From contig LT629697.1 in the NCBI GenBank assembly GCA_900100325.1, forward strand, positions 1,240,001 through 1,304,000: DNA of 64,000 bases. The letters are read 5' to 3'. This document shows positions 9,386 to 20,468 of the stretch, piece by piece. A program made the position numbers and the translations under genes. Below the pieces are notes generated by a model that was not told where the DNA came from, did no database searches, and saw only the letters and a program-made list of their open reading frames with translations. The stretch comes from Frankineae bacterium MT45. GTDB lineage: Bacteria > Actinomycetota > Actinomycetes > Mycobacteriales > Jatrophihabitantaceae. Each line of letters opens with the position of its first letter. Positions within the stretch are counted from its first letter, which is position 1.

Positions 9386-9691
9386 GTGACCGCCACCAAG
9401 GTCAACATCAAGCCGCTCGAAGACCGCATCGTCGTCCAGGCCAACGAGGCCGAGACCACCACCGCTTCGGGCATCGTCATTCCGGACACCGCCAAGGAGA
9501 AGCCGCAGGAAGGCACCGTCGTCGCGGTTGGCCCCGGCCGCTTCGATGACAACAGCGCCCGCGTGCCGCTCGATGTCGCCGTCGGCGACGTCGTCCTGTA
9601 CAGCAAGTACGGCGGCACCGAGGTTCGCTACGCCGGCGAGGACTACCTCGTCCTCTCGGCCCGCGACGTCCTCGCGGTCATCGTCAAGTAA
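9386..9691 (+). CDS. groES: Co-chaperonin GroES (Hsp10)
   Basis: Heptameric lid of the GroEL chaperonin, 101 aa. It reads [14 protein letters not shown], with the mobile loop around [20 protein letters not shown] and KYGGTEVRY near the C-terminus. The GTG start is chosen over an upstream in-frame ATG because GGATGGAG lies seven bases before it and the homologous N-terminus begins there. Confidence 0.96.
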   Translation: MTATKVNIKPLEDRIVVQANEAETTTASGIVIPDTAKEKPQEGTVVAVGPGRFDDNSARVPLDVAVGDVVLYSKYGGTEVRYAGEDYLVLSARDVLAVIVK

Positions 9692-9708
9692 AGCGACTGG
9701 AACCAAAT

Positions 9709-9740
9709 AGTGCCCCGGCCCTTCACGGGGTCGGGGCACT
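9709..9740 (+). terminator. Hairpin between groES and groEL1
   Basis: AGTGCCCCG (9709-9717) pairs perfectly with CGGGGCACT (9732-9740) around a 14-base loop that can itself pair partly. No T-run follows. It starts 17 bases after the groES stop and may attenuate read-through into groEL1, or stabilise the groES message. Confidence 0.6.
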
Positions 9741-9764
9741 GTCGTTCTCCGGGCTGCTCGCTAG

Positions 9765-11475
<1,711 letters not shown>

Positions 11476-11477
<2 letters not shown>

Positions 11478-11541
11478 GGCCCTACCGCGAAGGCCCTACC
11501 GAGAAGGCCCTGCCATCAGGGCCCTGCCGCTAAGGCTCTAA
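11476..11541 (+). repeat. 14-bp tandem repeat starting in the groEL1 stop codon
   Basis: About 4.7 copies of a 14-base unit (AAGGCCCTACCGCG and variants) begin at 11476, 11490, 11504, 11518 and 11532, the first overlapping the TAA stop. Copies three and four also form a GGCCCT / AGGGCC stem (11506-11511 with 11518-11523). Confidence 0.75.
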
Positions 11542-11672
11542 ACAGCAGTTGAGTTGTAGTTTCACCATTGAGGGGCGTTCCGTCCTCCCCCTCGGACGGG
11601 ACGTCCCTCTCTGCATGCCGGCCCGGCACGAGATGCGCCGCGTCGCTGCCAATAGCGCCCTCCGGACACGGC

Positions 11673-11707
11673 GAAGCCCCGCTCATCTGGGGTTTGAGCG
11701 GGGCTTC
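11673..11707. terminator. Strong bidirectional terminator between groEL1 and whiB
   Basis: GAAGCCCCGCTC (11673-11684) pairs perfectly with GAGCGGGGCTTC (11696-11707) around an 11-base loop. It lies between two convergent genes and could serve both. No T-run follows, as is common in actinobacteria. Confidence 0.75.
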
Positions 11708-11760
11708 AACGCGTTTCGACTGACGATCGGGGGAGTCCCGTGAGGGACAACGTCAGGCTT

Positions 11761-11803
11761 CTTGCGGTGGTGCTGTCTTGCGGTGGTGCTGTCTTGCGGT
11801 TCT
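11761..11803 (+). repeat. 16-bp direct repeats in the groEL1-whiB gap
   Basis: CTTGCGGTGGTGCTGT occurs at 11761-11776 and 11777-11792, and a third copy begins at 11793. The rest of 11478-11948, apart from this repeat, the 14-bp repeat and the terminator, holds nothing I can call; reading frames across it look like repeat artefacts. Confidence 0.7.
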
Positions 11804-11929
11804 GCGGCCGGTGCCTCGCCTGTGAGGCGCGGAGCCGGCGTCGTGCTCTTCAGTTGTACTTACTCGCAGGCGGTGGCGCTCTGGGGTTTCGCCACCGACG
11901 TCTTCAGTTCGCTACAGCGTCTTGTGCAG

Positions 11930-11962
11930 GTGTTACGCGGTGCGGGTGTTACGCGGTGCGGG
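11930..11962. repeat. 16-bp tandem duplication over the whiB stop codon
   Basis: GTGTTACGCGGTGCGG at 11930-11945 is repeated at 11946-11961. The second copy contains the whiB stop codon (TTA on this strand at 11949-11951) and last codons; the first is a non-coding duplicate just downstream. Confidence 0.75.
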
Positions 11963-12230
11963 AGGCGAGCATCTGCTCACGCTCGTCGACCGAGAGGCCG
12001 CCCCACACGCCGTACGGCTCGCGGGTCTCAAGGGCCCAGCGCAGGCAGTTCGCAACCACCGGGCAGCCGGAGCAGACGCGCTTGGCGGCCTGCTCGCGAC
12101 GGACGCGCGACGGGCCGCGCTCGTTCTCCGGGTGGTAGAACGTCGAAGTGTCGGTACCGCGGCATGCCGCGTTGGTCTGCCACTCCCAGCTGGGGTGGTG
12201 TGGCGAGATGAGCTGACGCACGTTTGACAT
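11949..12230 (-). CDS. whiB3: WhiB3/WhiD-type iron-sulfur transcriptional regulator
   Basis: A 93-aa WhiB-like protein that carries a 4Fe-4S cluster and partners with the primary sigma factor. The four cysteine ligands are in AACRG, VCSGC and NCLRW, followed by the GVWGG turn (EPYGVWGGLS). The segment FYHPENERG with a REQAAK helix resembles WhiB3/WhiD more than WhiB1, 2 or 4. GGAGGG lies five bases before the ATG. The position beside groEL1 matches M. tuberculosis whiB3, supporting orthology. WhiB3 and WhiD are linked to redox sensing and to late sporulation respectively. Confidence 0.9.
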   Translation of the reverse strand: MSNVRQLISPHHPSWEWQTNAACRGTDTSTFYHPENERGPSRVRREQAAKRVCSGCPVVANCLRWALETREPYGVWGGLSVDEREQMLASRTA

Positions 12231-12709
12231 GAAGGGCCCTCCGGGGGGAGATGGGCCGTGCTGTTGCGGCCTTCAGATAAGACAACGGCCTAACTAACCA
12301 AAAGGTAACGCGATTGACGAAAAAAGTTTTGGGAAATTATTTCCGGTGTCAATCCGTACGACTTGACTGAGGCGTGTCCCACCGACACAAACGGGCATAA
12401 GCCTACATAAGGGGCCGTGAGAGCGCTTTCTTCGGTACTCCCGGTGCTGACAAAATGCCGGTCAATGTGTTACTAACGGGTATTGTTCGTTATTCGCATA
12501 AAACGGGCGTAGGGACTGCTCGTAGTTTCCGATCGACGGTAAGTAATGACGACGATCGAATGATTTCGTCGGCAACAAATATTCGCATGCCCTGAGCGCG
12601 TCTTGATACAGCCCTGAGTGGATCTTGATACCCAGCCAGGAACCGGCTGTGGGCTTGCAAAGGGCCACGCCAAGCCGCGACGGATCCGTCGCGGATAGAA
12701 AGGGGTGGG
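12231..12709. other. AT-richer intergenic region upstream of whiB
   Basis: No credible gene in 479 bases. The composition is clearly lower in GC than the surroundings. Read on the minus strand a TTGACA is present (complement of 12347-12352) and could be a -35 for whiB, but I see no convincing -10 at the right spacing. In M. tuberculosis the equivalent interval carries Rv3415c, sigD and Rv3413c; none is recognisable here. Confidence 0.6.
12589..12632. repeat. 22-bp imperfect tandem repeat
   Basis: GCCCTGAGCGCGTCTTGATA (and two more bases) at 12589-12610 is followed directly by a 22-base copy differing at about four positions (12611-12632). It lies about 80 bases beyond the 3' end of the DUF5319 gene. 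Confidence 0.6.
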
Positions 12710-13111
12710 TCAGCGGCGGTGCGCTGCAGCCTGCACGGCGTCGGTGTAGCCGCGGGCGTAGTCCCAGCTGACGTAGCACTCGGGCTTCGGCTCGAAGGCC
12801 GGCTCGTGAACCTGCGTGCGTCCCTCGCCCAGTAGTGAACGGAGGTTCGCCGCCATCAGGTCCCAGCTGAAGTAGTGCTGCTCGCCGCAGTCGGTGCACT
12901 CGACGCAGATGCCACGGACGCCGCGGGGCGCGAGGGCGGTGCGGAACTCGGTGAGCTCGTAAAGGTCGGCCAGGACGTCGGCGTGCTCGGATTCGCTGAG
13001 CGGCTCAACCGGCTCCTGGTCCGCGAGCAGCGCGGCGGGGTCCGCGGGGTCGCCAAGGAACGGGTCGAGGGGGCCTTCATCCAGCGTCACGTCAACCACG
13101 GTAAGTCCCAT
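12710..13111 (-). CDS. DUF5319 family protein
   Basis: A 133-aa protein matching the actinobacterial DUF5319 family (Rv3412-like). Conserved features are DPFLGDP near the start, CVECTDCGEQHYFSWD with a CxxC pair, HEPAFEPKPE and YVSWDYARGY. The CxxC could bind metal. The start at MGLTVVDV is chosen because the family begins there; the open frame runs 21 codons further up into a terminator hairpin. The gene keeps the position it has in mycobacteria, upstream of guaB. Function unknown. Confidence 0.85.
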   Translation of the reverse strand: MGLTVVDVTLDEGPLDPFLGDPADPAALLADQEPVEPLSESEHADVLADLYELTEFRTALAPRGVRGICVECTDCGEQHYFSWDLMAANLRSLLGEGRTQVHEPAFEPKPECYVSWDYARGYTDAVQAAAHRR

Positions 13112-13132
13112 CTGGGTGCTAGTCCAACTTGG

Positions 13133-13174
13133 TTGGCCCCTTCGCTCCGAAACGTGTCGGAGCGAAGCGGCCAA
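13133..13174 (-). terminator. Terminator of the MacB-type ABC operon
   Basis: TTGGCC (13133-13138), a two-base internal loop, then TTCGCTCCGA (13141-13150) pair with TCGGAGCGAA (13157-13166) and GGCCAA (13169-13174) around a six-base loop. It lies about 45 bases beyond the permease stop. Confidence 0.75.
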
Positions 13175-13219
13175 ACCACTCCTATTCGGACGTAACGTAA
13201 CGCCCGTCTCGCCGGGCCT

Positions 13220-15751
13220 TTACTCGGCGATCGCATCCAGCGGCCGCGTCCGGGCGGCCCGGAACGCCGGCCAGAGGGCGGCCAGCACGCCGACCACCGC
13301 CGCGACCACCAGGAAGACGACGGCCTGCCCCCACGGAACCGCGAGGGTGCCGAGGCCAGAGTCACGCAGCACGTGCGTGAACCCGGAGCCGAAGGCCAGC
13401 CCGAGAGACACCCCGAGCACCGCGCCGAAGACCGATATCAGAGCCGACTCCAAGTAGATCGTGCGGCGCAATTGGGCCCGGATCATGCCGACCGCCCGCA
13501 GCATGCCGATCTCCCGGCGACGCTCGACGACCGACAGCGCCAGCGTGTTGATGATGCCGAGGATCGCGATCACGATCGCCAACCCGAGCAGGCCATAGAG
13601 GAGCCCGAGGAGGCCGTTGATCTGCGAGGCCTGTTCGCCCTTGAACTCGTCCTTCGTCTGCACCTTGATGACGTAGTACGGATCAGTGACCTTGAGGATG
13701 TCGGCCCGCAGCGTCTCGAGATCGGTGCCCGGCGCCGCCTTGACGAAGTCGGCGTCGTTGGCTCGGTTGGTCACCGGAGTCAGGGCACGGTAGGTGTCGC
13801 CCGAGGCGATCACCCCGGAGAGGAGCACGTTGTCGGCGTAGATACCGCTGATCGTGACCGTGGCGTGCTCCCCGGTGCGCTGGGTCATCGTCACCGTCGA
13901 CCCGACCTTCCAGTTGTGTGCGGTGGCGGTTGTCTTGTCGGCGATCATGGTCGTCGGCGAGACGGACTCGGTGCCGGAGATCATCTTGAGCGTGAAGACG
14001 TCGGCCGGGTTGCCGTCGACGGCCGAACCGTTGAACTTGGAGTCGCCTAGATTCACGTTCAGCGAGTACAGCTGGACGTACTTCTCGACGCCCGGCACCT
14101 TGGCGATCGCCGCCGCCGCCTCAGCCGGCACCGCGATGGTGTTGCCGGTCGAGATGATGTAGTCGGCACTGACCCCGTTGTCGACCAGCGTGTCGATGCT
14201 CTGCTTCGTCGACGCCCCGATCACCGCGATCGCGCTCACCAGCATCAGCCCGAGGGTCAGGGCGAAGGCGGTGGCGGCGGTGCGCCGGGGATTGCGGATC
14301 GCGTTCGAACTGGCCAGGCGTCCGATCGTCCCGAAAGGACGTACCAGCACGGCCAGAGCGCCGATGATCCACTTCGAGAGCACGGGCGAGAGAAGCAGCA
14401 CCCCGATCGCCACCAGCAGCAGGGCCAGCCCCAGCAGGGACGACCCGGAGCCGGCGGACGACGCGGAGACGCCGGCCACCGCTGCCGCGGCCCCGAGAAC
14501 CGTGAGCACGGCCCCGATGATGGTGCGCTTGCGCAGACTGGTGCCGATCGAGGCGAACTCGGCCCGCATGGCGGCAACCGGGGGCGTCCGCGCGGCACGA
14601 CGGGCCGGTGCGTAGGCCGAGAGCATGGTGACGCCGACGCCCACGATCACCCCGACGATGACGGTGCGGGGTTCCAGGGCGAGCGGCCCGCTCGGCAGCC
14701 CGACCTTCAGGGCATCCAGCAGCGCCTTAAGTGCGTAGGCGAGGCCGATGCCGCCGGCGATCCCCAGCACGCTGCCGATGAGCCCGACCAGGAACGCCTC
14801 GAGGAGCACTGAGCGCGTCACCTGCTTCTTGTCGGCCCCAATGGCCCGTAGAAGCGCCAGTTCCCGCAGTCGCTGGGCGACGAGCATGGAGAAGGTGTTG
14901 TAGATGATGAAGGTGCCGACCACGAGGGCGACCAGACCGAAGGCCAGCAGGATGTAGTTGATGAATTTCAGGGCGGTCTGGATGTCGTTCTGGATGTCGG
15001 CCCGCGCCTTGGTACCGGTGATCGCCTCGATCCCCTGCGGCAACTCGGCCGAGATACGGTCGCGGAGCTGGGTCTCGCTGACTCCGGGTGTGGCCGCCAG
15101 GTCGATCGCCGCCACGTGCGAGCCGTCGGTGAAGAGGGAGAAGGCCTGCTGCTCCGGGAAGAGGATCCCGACGTAGCCACCGGTGGCCGTCCGGGTGTGG
15201 TAGATGCCGCTGATGGTGACCGGGATGACGCCGCCGGAGGCGCTGACGACCTTCGTATGGTCACCGACCACGAGCTTCGCCGTCTTGGCCGCGCCTTCGT
15301 TGATCGCGACCTGACCGTCGGTGGTCGGGGCGGAGCCGGAGACGAGGGTGGGTACCGCCTCAATCGACTTCTCGGCCGGAAGCCAGGCCGTACCGACGGT
15401 CGGGGCGCCCCCGCTCTGCACCGGCTTCCCGTCGGCGGCGATGAGCACCAGTGGTCCATTCACCTCGGGCTCGACCTTGCTGACCCCCTCCACGCTGCCG
15501 AGGGAAGTGAGGAGATCGGCCGGGACGCCGGCGCTGCGGCCGTTCACCGGCTGGACGTGCACGGAGACGCCCTTGTAGGCGTCGGAGAAGATGTTGTTGA
15601 ACGTCTTCTGCAGGGTGTCGGTGAAGACGAATGATCCGGCGACGAAGGCCGTGCCGAGCACCACCGAGATGACGGTGAGGGCCAGGCGAACCTTGTGCGC
15701 GGCGAGATTGCGCAATGAAACTCGGCGCATTGCCGCGGTTGCGCCAGCCAT
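13220..15751 (-). CDS. ABC transporter permease, MacB/FtsX type (two FtsX domains)
   Basis: An 843-aa membrane protein of the type VII ABC superfamily, which typically moves peptides, lipoproteins or antibiotics by mechanotransmission. An N-terminal helix (VRLALTVISVVLGTAFVAGS) is followed by a long extracytoplasmic MacB periplasmic-core-like domain, three helices of FtsX domain 1 (from about residue 255), a central pair of helices, a second extracytoplasmic domain, and C-terminal FtsX domain 2 with EIGMLRAVGM. The domain-1 counterpart is ELALLRAIGADKKQV. The start overlaps the ATPase stop by one base (TAATG). The substrate is not evident; this pair interrupts the DUF5319-guaB order. Confidence 0.92.
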   Translation of the reverse strand: MAGATAAMRRVSLRNLAAHKVRLALTVISVVLGTAFVAGSFVFTDTLQKTFNNIFSDAYKGVSVHVQPVNGRSAGVPADLLTSLGSVEGVSKVEPEVNGPLVLIAADGKPVQSGGAPTVGTAWLPAEKSIEAVPTLVSGSAPTTDGQVAINEGAAKTAKLVVGDHTKVVSASGGVIPVTISGIYHTRTATGGYVGILFPEQQAFSLFTDGSHVAAIDLAATPGVSETQLRDRISAELPQGIEAITGTKARADIQNDIQTALKFINYILLAFGLVALVVGTFIIYNTFSMLVAQRLRELALLRAIGADKKQVTRSVLLEAFLVGLIGSVLGIAGGIGLAYALKALLDALKVGLPSGPLALEPRTVIVGVIVGVGVTMLSAYAPARRAARTPPVAAMRAEFASIGTSLRKRTIIGAVLTVLGAAAAVAGVSASSAGSGSSLLGLALLLVAIGVLLLSPVLSKWIIGALAVLVRPFGTIGRLASSNAIRNPRRTAATAFALTLGLMLVSAIAVIGASTKQSIDTLVDNGVSADYIISTGNTIAVPAEAAAAIAKVPGVEKYVQLYSLNVNLGDSKFNGSAVDGNPADVFTLKMISGTESVSPTTMIADKTTATAHNWKVGSTVTMTQRTGEHATVTISGIYADNVLLSGVIASGDTYRALTPVTNRANDADFVKAAPGTDLETLRADILKVTDPYYVIKVQTKDEFKGEQASQINGLLGLLYGLLGLAIVIAILGIINTLALSVVERRREIGMLRAVGMIRAQLRRTIYLESALISVFGAVLGVSLGLAFGSGFTHVLRDSGLGTLAVPWGQAVVFLVVAAVVGVLAALWPAFRAARTRPLDAIAE

Positions 15752-16578
15752 TACAGTTGCTCCAGGTTCTTCATGTGATCGAGCACGGAGTCGGCCGTCG
15801 GGTTGGCCATCTCGTCCACGATGCGCCCGTCGGCCAGGAAGATGACCCGGTCGGCGTAGCTGGCCGCGCGCGGGTCGTGGGTGACGATCACCACGGTCTG
15901 GCGCAGCTCATCCACCGAGTTGCGCAGGATCCCCAGCACCTCGCCGCTGGAGTGGGAGTCGAGGTTGCCGGTCGGCTCGTCGCCGAAGACGATCGCCGGC
16001 CGGCTGAGCAGCGCCCGGGCACAGGCCACCCGCTGCTGCTGCCCGCCGCTGAGCTCGCTCGGACGGTGCCCGAGCCGGTCGCCGAGGCCGAGGGTGGAGA
16101 TGACCTGCTCGAACCACTGGGGATCAGGCTTGCGGCCGGCGATATCCAGCGGCAGCGTGATGTTCTCCTTCGCCGTCAGCGTCGGGACGAGGTTGAAGGA
16201 CTGGAAGACGAAGCCGATCCGCTCGCGGCGCAGCTGTGTCATCTTCTTGTCCGAGAGGCCGGAGAGCGATGTGTCGCCGATCCAGACCGATCCGGAGGTG
16301 ACGGTGTCCAGGCCGGCCAGGCAGTGCATCAGCGTGGATTTGCCCGACCCGGATGGGCCCATGATGGCGGTGAACTGTCCGCTGTGGAAGTCGACGCTGA
16401 CGTCGTCCAGGGCACGCACCGAGGTCTCGGCACTGCCATAAGATTTGGTGACATTCATCGCTCGCGCCGCCGGGTACAGAGTCGCCGAGTCCGACGAGGT
16501 CGTTGACGGCGCAACCGTCTGGTTTTCCTGGGCATTCTCAACGTCAGAGGTTTCAGATGGAGTGCTTGCATGAGTCAT
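15751..16578 (-). CDS. ABC transporter ATP-binding protein, MacB/LolD type
   Basis: ATPase partner of the downstream FtsX-type permease, 275 aa. Walker A is GPSGSGKST, the signature is LSGGQQQRVACARAL, and Walker B is IVFGDEPTGNLDS. About 45 residues of Ser/Thr/Glu-rich tail precede the domain. The start MTHASTPSETS is preferred to an upstream ATG because GAGGA lies nine bases before it. Confidence 0.93.
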   Translation of the reverse strand: MTHASTPSETSDVENAQENQTVAPSTTSSDSATLYPAARAMNVTKSYGSAETSVRALDDVSVDFHSGQFTAIMGPSGSGKSTLMHCLAGLDTVTSGSVWIGDTSLSGLSDKKMTQLRRERIGFVFQSFNLVPTLTAKENITLPLDIAGRKPDPQWFEQVISTLGLGDRLGHRPSELSGGQQQRVACARALLSRPAIVFGDEPTGNLDSHSSGEVLGILRNSVDELRQTVVIVTHDPRAASYADRVIFLADGRIVDEMANPTADSVLDHMKNLEQL

Positions 16579-16629
16579 GGCCCAATCCTCGCCTCTACCT
16601 CTGACAAGCGGTACCGGGGGAGTACCTGA

Positions 16630-18219
<1,590 letters not shown>

Positions 18220-18222
<3 letters not shown>

Positions 18223-18232
18223 GCTCTGCCTC
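18220..18232 (+). promoter_or_regulatory. Possible -10 box for leaderless guaB3
   Basis: TAGGCT at 18220-18225 (overlapping the guaB stop) lies seven bases before the guaB3 ATG and there is no Shine-Dalgarno. This may give a separate leaderless transcript in addition to read-through from guaB. Confidence 0.35.
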
Positions 18233-19360
18233 ATGCCTGACACAGTTGAGATCGGTCTCGGACGCAGCGTTCGCCGGGGGTACCACCTCGATGAGCTAGC
18301 CCTGGTCCCGACCCGGCGCACGCGAGGTTCTGCGGTCGTCAGTACCAGTTGGCAGATCGACGCGCACACCTTCGAGCTGCCGTTCCTCGCCGCCCCCTCG
18401 GACGCCGTCGTCTCTCCCTCCACCGCGGTGGAGATCGAGCGTCTGGGCGGGCTGGCCGTGCTCGATGGTGAGGGCCTCTGGAGCCGGCACGAAGATCCGA
18501 AGGCGCAGTTCGACGCGATAGCCGAGGCCGAGCAGCACAGCGACCTCGGTGACGCCTACCGCGCCCCGGTCTCACCGGAGCTGCTCCGCCGTCGCATCGC
18601 CGAGCTGCGGGCCTCCGGGGTGCGCGTCGCGGTTCGCCTATCGCCTCAGCACACCGTCGAGCTGGCCCCGCACGTGCTGGCCGAGGGCGTCGACCTGCTG
18701 GTGATCCAGGGAACGGTCATCTCGGCCGAGCACGTCGCCGGCCCGAACACCGACTCGACGGCGCTGAACCTCAAGACGTTCATCGCCGAGCTGGACATCC
18801 CGGTGATCGTCGGCGGCGTCACGAACTACCAGACCGCGCTGCACCTCATGCGCACCGGAGCGGCTGGCGTCATCATCGGCTACGGCGCCCACACCGGCTC
18901 CACCACCCACGATGTGCTGGGTATCGATGTGCCGATGGCGACGGCGATCGTCGACGCCGCGGCCGCCCGCCGCGACTACCTGGACGAGACCGGCGGCCGA
19001 TACGTCCACCTGATCGCCTACGGCGACATCGAGAACGGTGCCGACATCGCGAAGGCGTTGGCCTGCGGTGCCGACGCGGTCATGCTCGGTGAGGCGCTGG
19101 CCGGTGCCCAGGAGGCGCCGGGCGCGGGTCAGTACTGGGACTCCACGGCGGCCCACCCACGCCTGCCCCGCTCGGCCGTCGTCGGGGTCAGCGTCCCTAC
19201 CGCCGCGCCCAGCATGCAGGAACTGGTGGATGGTCCGACCTCTGACCCATTCGGCGAGCGGAATCTCTTCGGCGCGCTGCGACGGGTCATCGGCAAGTGC
19301 GGCTACTCCTCGGTGAAGGAGTTCCAGAAGGTCGAGCTCATCGTCTCGACCCCCCGCTAG
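18233..19360 (+). CDS. guaB3: GuaB3 family IMP-dehydrogenase-related protein
   Basis: A 375-aa IMPDH/GMP-reductase barrel lacking the CBS pair, following guaB as in mycobacteria (Rv3410c). The fold is clear from AAPSDAV, VGGVTNYQTALHLM and ACGADAVMLGEALAG. Aligned to the GuaB protein encoded just upstream, the catalytic loop GPGSICTT becomes GYGAHTGSTT, so the nucleophilic Cys is replaced by S223, and the substrate-binding DGG becomes YGD. A standard thioimidate mechanism therefore seems impossible. GuaB3 proteins have been described as overlooked IMPDH relatives; whether this one is an enzyme or a regulatory subunit is open. Confidence 0.9.
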   Translation: MPDTVEIGLGRSVRRGYHLDELALVPTRRTRGSAVVSTSWQIDAHTFELPFLAAPSDAVVSPSTAVEIERLGGLAVLDGEGLWSRHEDPKAQFDAIAEAEQHSDLGDAYRAPVSPELLRRRIAELRASGVRVAVRLSPQHTVELAPHVLAEGVDLLVIQGTVISAEHVAGPNTDSTALNLKTFIAELDIPVIVGGVTNYQTALHLMRTGAAGVIIGYGAHTGSTTHDVLGIDVPMATAIVDAAAARRDYLDETGGRYVHLIAYGDIENGADIAKALACGADAVMLGEALAGAQEAPGAGQYWDSTAAHPRLPRSAVVGVSVPTAAPSMQELVDGPTSDPFGERNLFGALRRVIGKCGYSSVKEFQKVELIVSTPR

Positions 19361-19391
19361 CCCGCACCTCGCCGCCCCTCCTTGCTAATCG

Positions 19392-20408
19392 TTATAGCCA
19401 GTCCTTGCGGCGGAAGGTCACCCAGAGCGCGAAGCCGATCAGCAGGATCGACAGGGTGCTGAACCAGAAGCCCAGTTCCTTGCCGAACCACGGGTACGGA
19501 ACGTTCTGCCCGTAGAACCCGGTGATCGCCGTCGGGACCGCGATGATCGCCGCCCATGCGGTCAGCTTCTTCATGATGGTGTTCATGCGGGCATCGGCCA
19601 GCGAGAGGTTCGTCTCGAAGATGCTGGTGATCATGTCTCGCAGCGACTCCGTCCATTCGCTGGCCCGCAGCACGTGGTCGTAGAGGTCGTTGAAGTAAGG
19701 CTCGAGGATGTCCACGTCGCCCAGCGGATGCTCCTCGTTGAAACGGCGAACCGCGCCGACGAGCTCGCGCATCGGCAGGATCGCCCGTCGGGCCTGCACC
19801 AGTCCCTTGCGGAGCGCGAAACTGCGTCGCTGGATGGTGGCATCGGCGTGCCGGTCGTTGTCGAAGAGGGTGTCCTCGATCGCCTCGACCTCGTCGTCGA
19901 GGGATTCGACGCACTCGAAGTGACTGTCGACGATCACATCCAGCAGGCCGTGCACCAGCGCGCGGGAGCCGAGCCGGATGAGGTCGCTGTTCTCGTCCCA
20001 GACCTTGACGACCGTCTCGATGTCGAAGGATTGGTCGCGACGGACGGTGACCAGCGCGCGCGGCATCGCAAAGGCCGAGACCTGAAACTTCTCGACGGCG
20101 CTGGTCTCCTTCTCCACGCGGAGCGCGTAGGCGGTGAGGAAGACGTGGGTGCGGTAGTGCGTCGCCTTCGGCCGCTCGTGCTCGTCAACGGCGTCCTCGA
20201 CGGCGTGCGGATCGAGGTTGAGCTCTTCGGCCAGCCGGGCGATCCGGTCGGTGTCCGGAGCGCAGACATCCACCCAGACGAGACAGTCCGGCTCCGCTAA
20301 GTAGTCGGAAATCATCTCAAAGGGGAAGTCTTCCGCCTCGAGCGAACCGCTCCGCCAGACTCGGGTCCGGACTCCGTGTTGACGCTGATCTGACTTGCTT
20401 TCATTCAT
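19392..20408 (-). CDS. corA: CorA-family magnesium/divalent-cation channel
   Basis: Two-helix membrane channel with a large cytoplasmic N-terminal funnel. The C-terminus has helix 1 (LTAWAAIIAVPTAITGFYG), the periplasmic loop GQNVPYPWFG, and helix 2 (FSTLSILLIGFALWVTF) ending in basic residues. The usual selectivity motif YGMN is YGQN here. The start MNESKSDQ is chosen; an in-frame GTG 14 codons upstream is possible but would leave only 18 bases to the divergent SDR gene. Confidence 0.9.
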   Translation of the reverse strand: MNESKSDQRQHGVRTRVWRSGSLEAEDFPFEMISDYLAEPDCLVWVDVCAPDTDRIARLAEELNLDPHAVEDAVDEHERPKATHYRTHVFLTAYALRVEKETSAVEKFQVSAFAMPRALVTVRRDQSFDIETVVKVWDENSDLIRLGSRALVHGLLDVIVDSHFECVESLDDEVEAIEDTLFDNDRHADATIQRRSFALRKGLVQARRAILPMRELVGAVRRFNEEHPLGDVDILEPYFNDLYDHVLRASEWTESLRDMITSIFETNLSLADARMNTIMKKLTAWAAIIAVPTAITGFYGQNVPYPWFGKELGFWFSTLSILLIGFALWVTFRRKDWL

Positions 20409-20468
20409 ACTGGCGAGTCTGTCACTCCCGACACGAATTTCATGTGACACCGCGTAACGTCCCTACTT

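Noticed and set aside
11740-12227. Open frames on the + strand across the whiB region
   Set aside because: They are built from the 16-bp repeats and the antisense of whiB, with no consistent start signal.
12347-12352. Definite whiB promoter
   Set aside because: TTGACA is present on the minus strand but no acceptable -10 lies 16-18 bases downstream.
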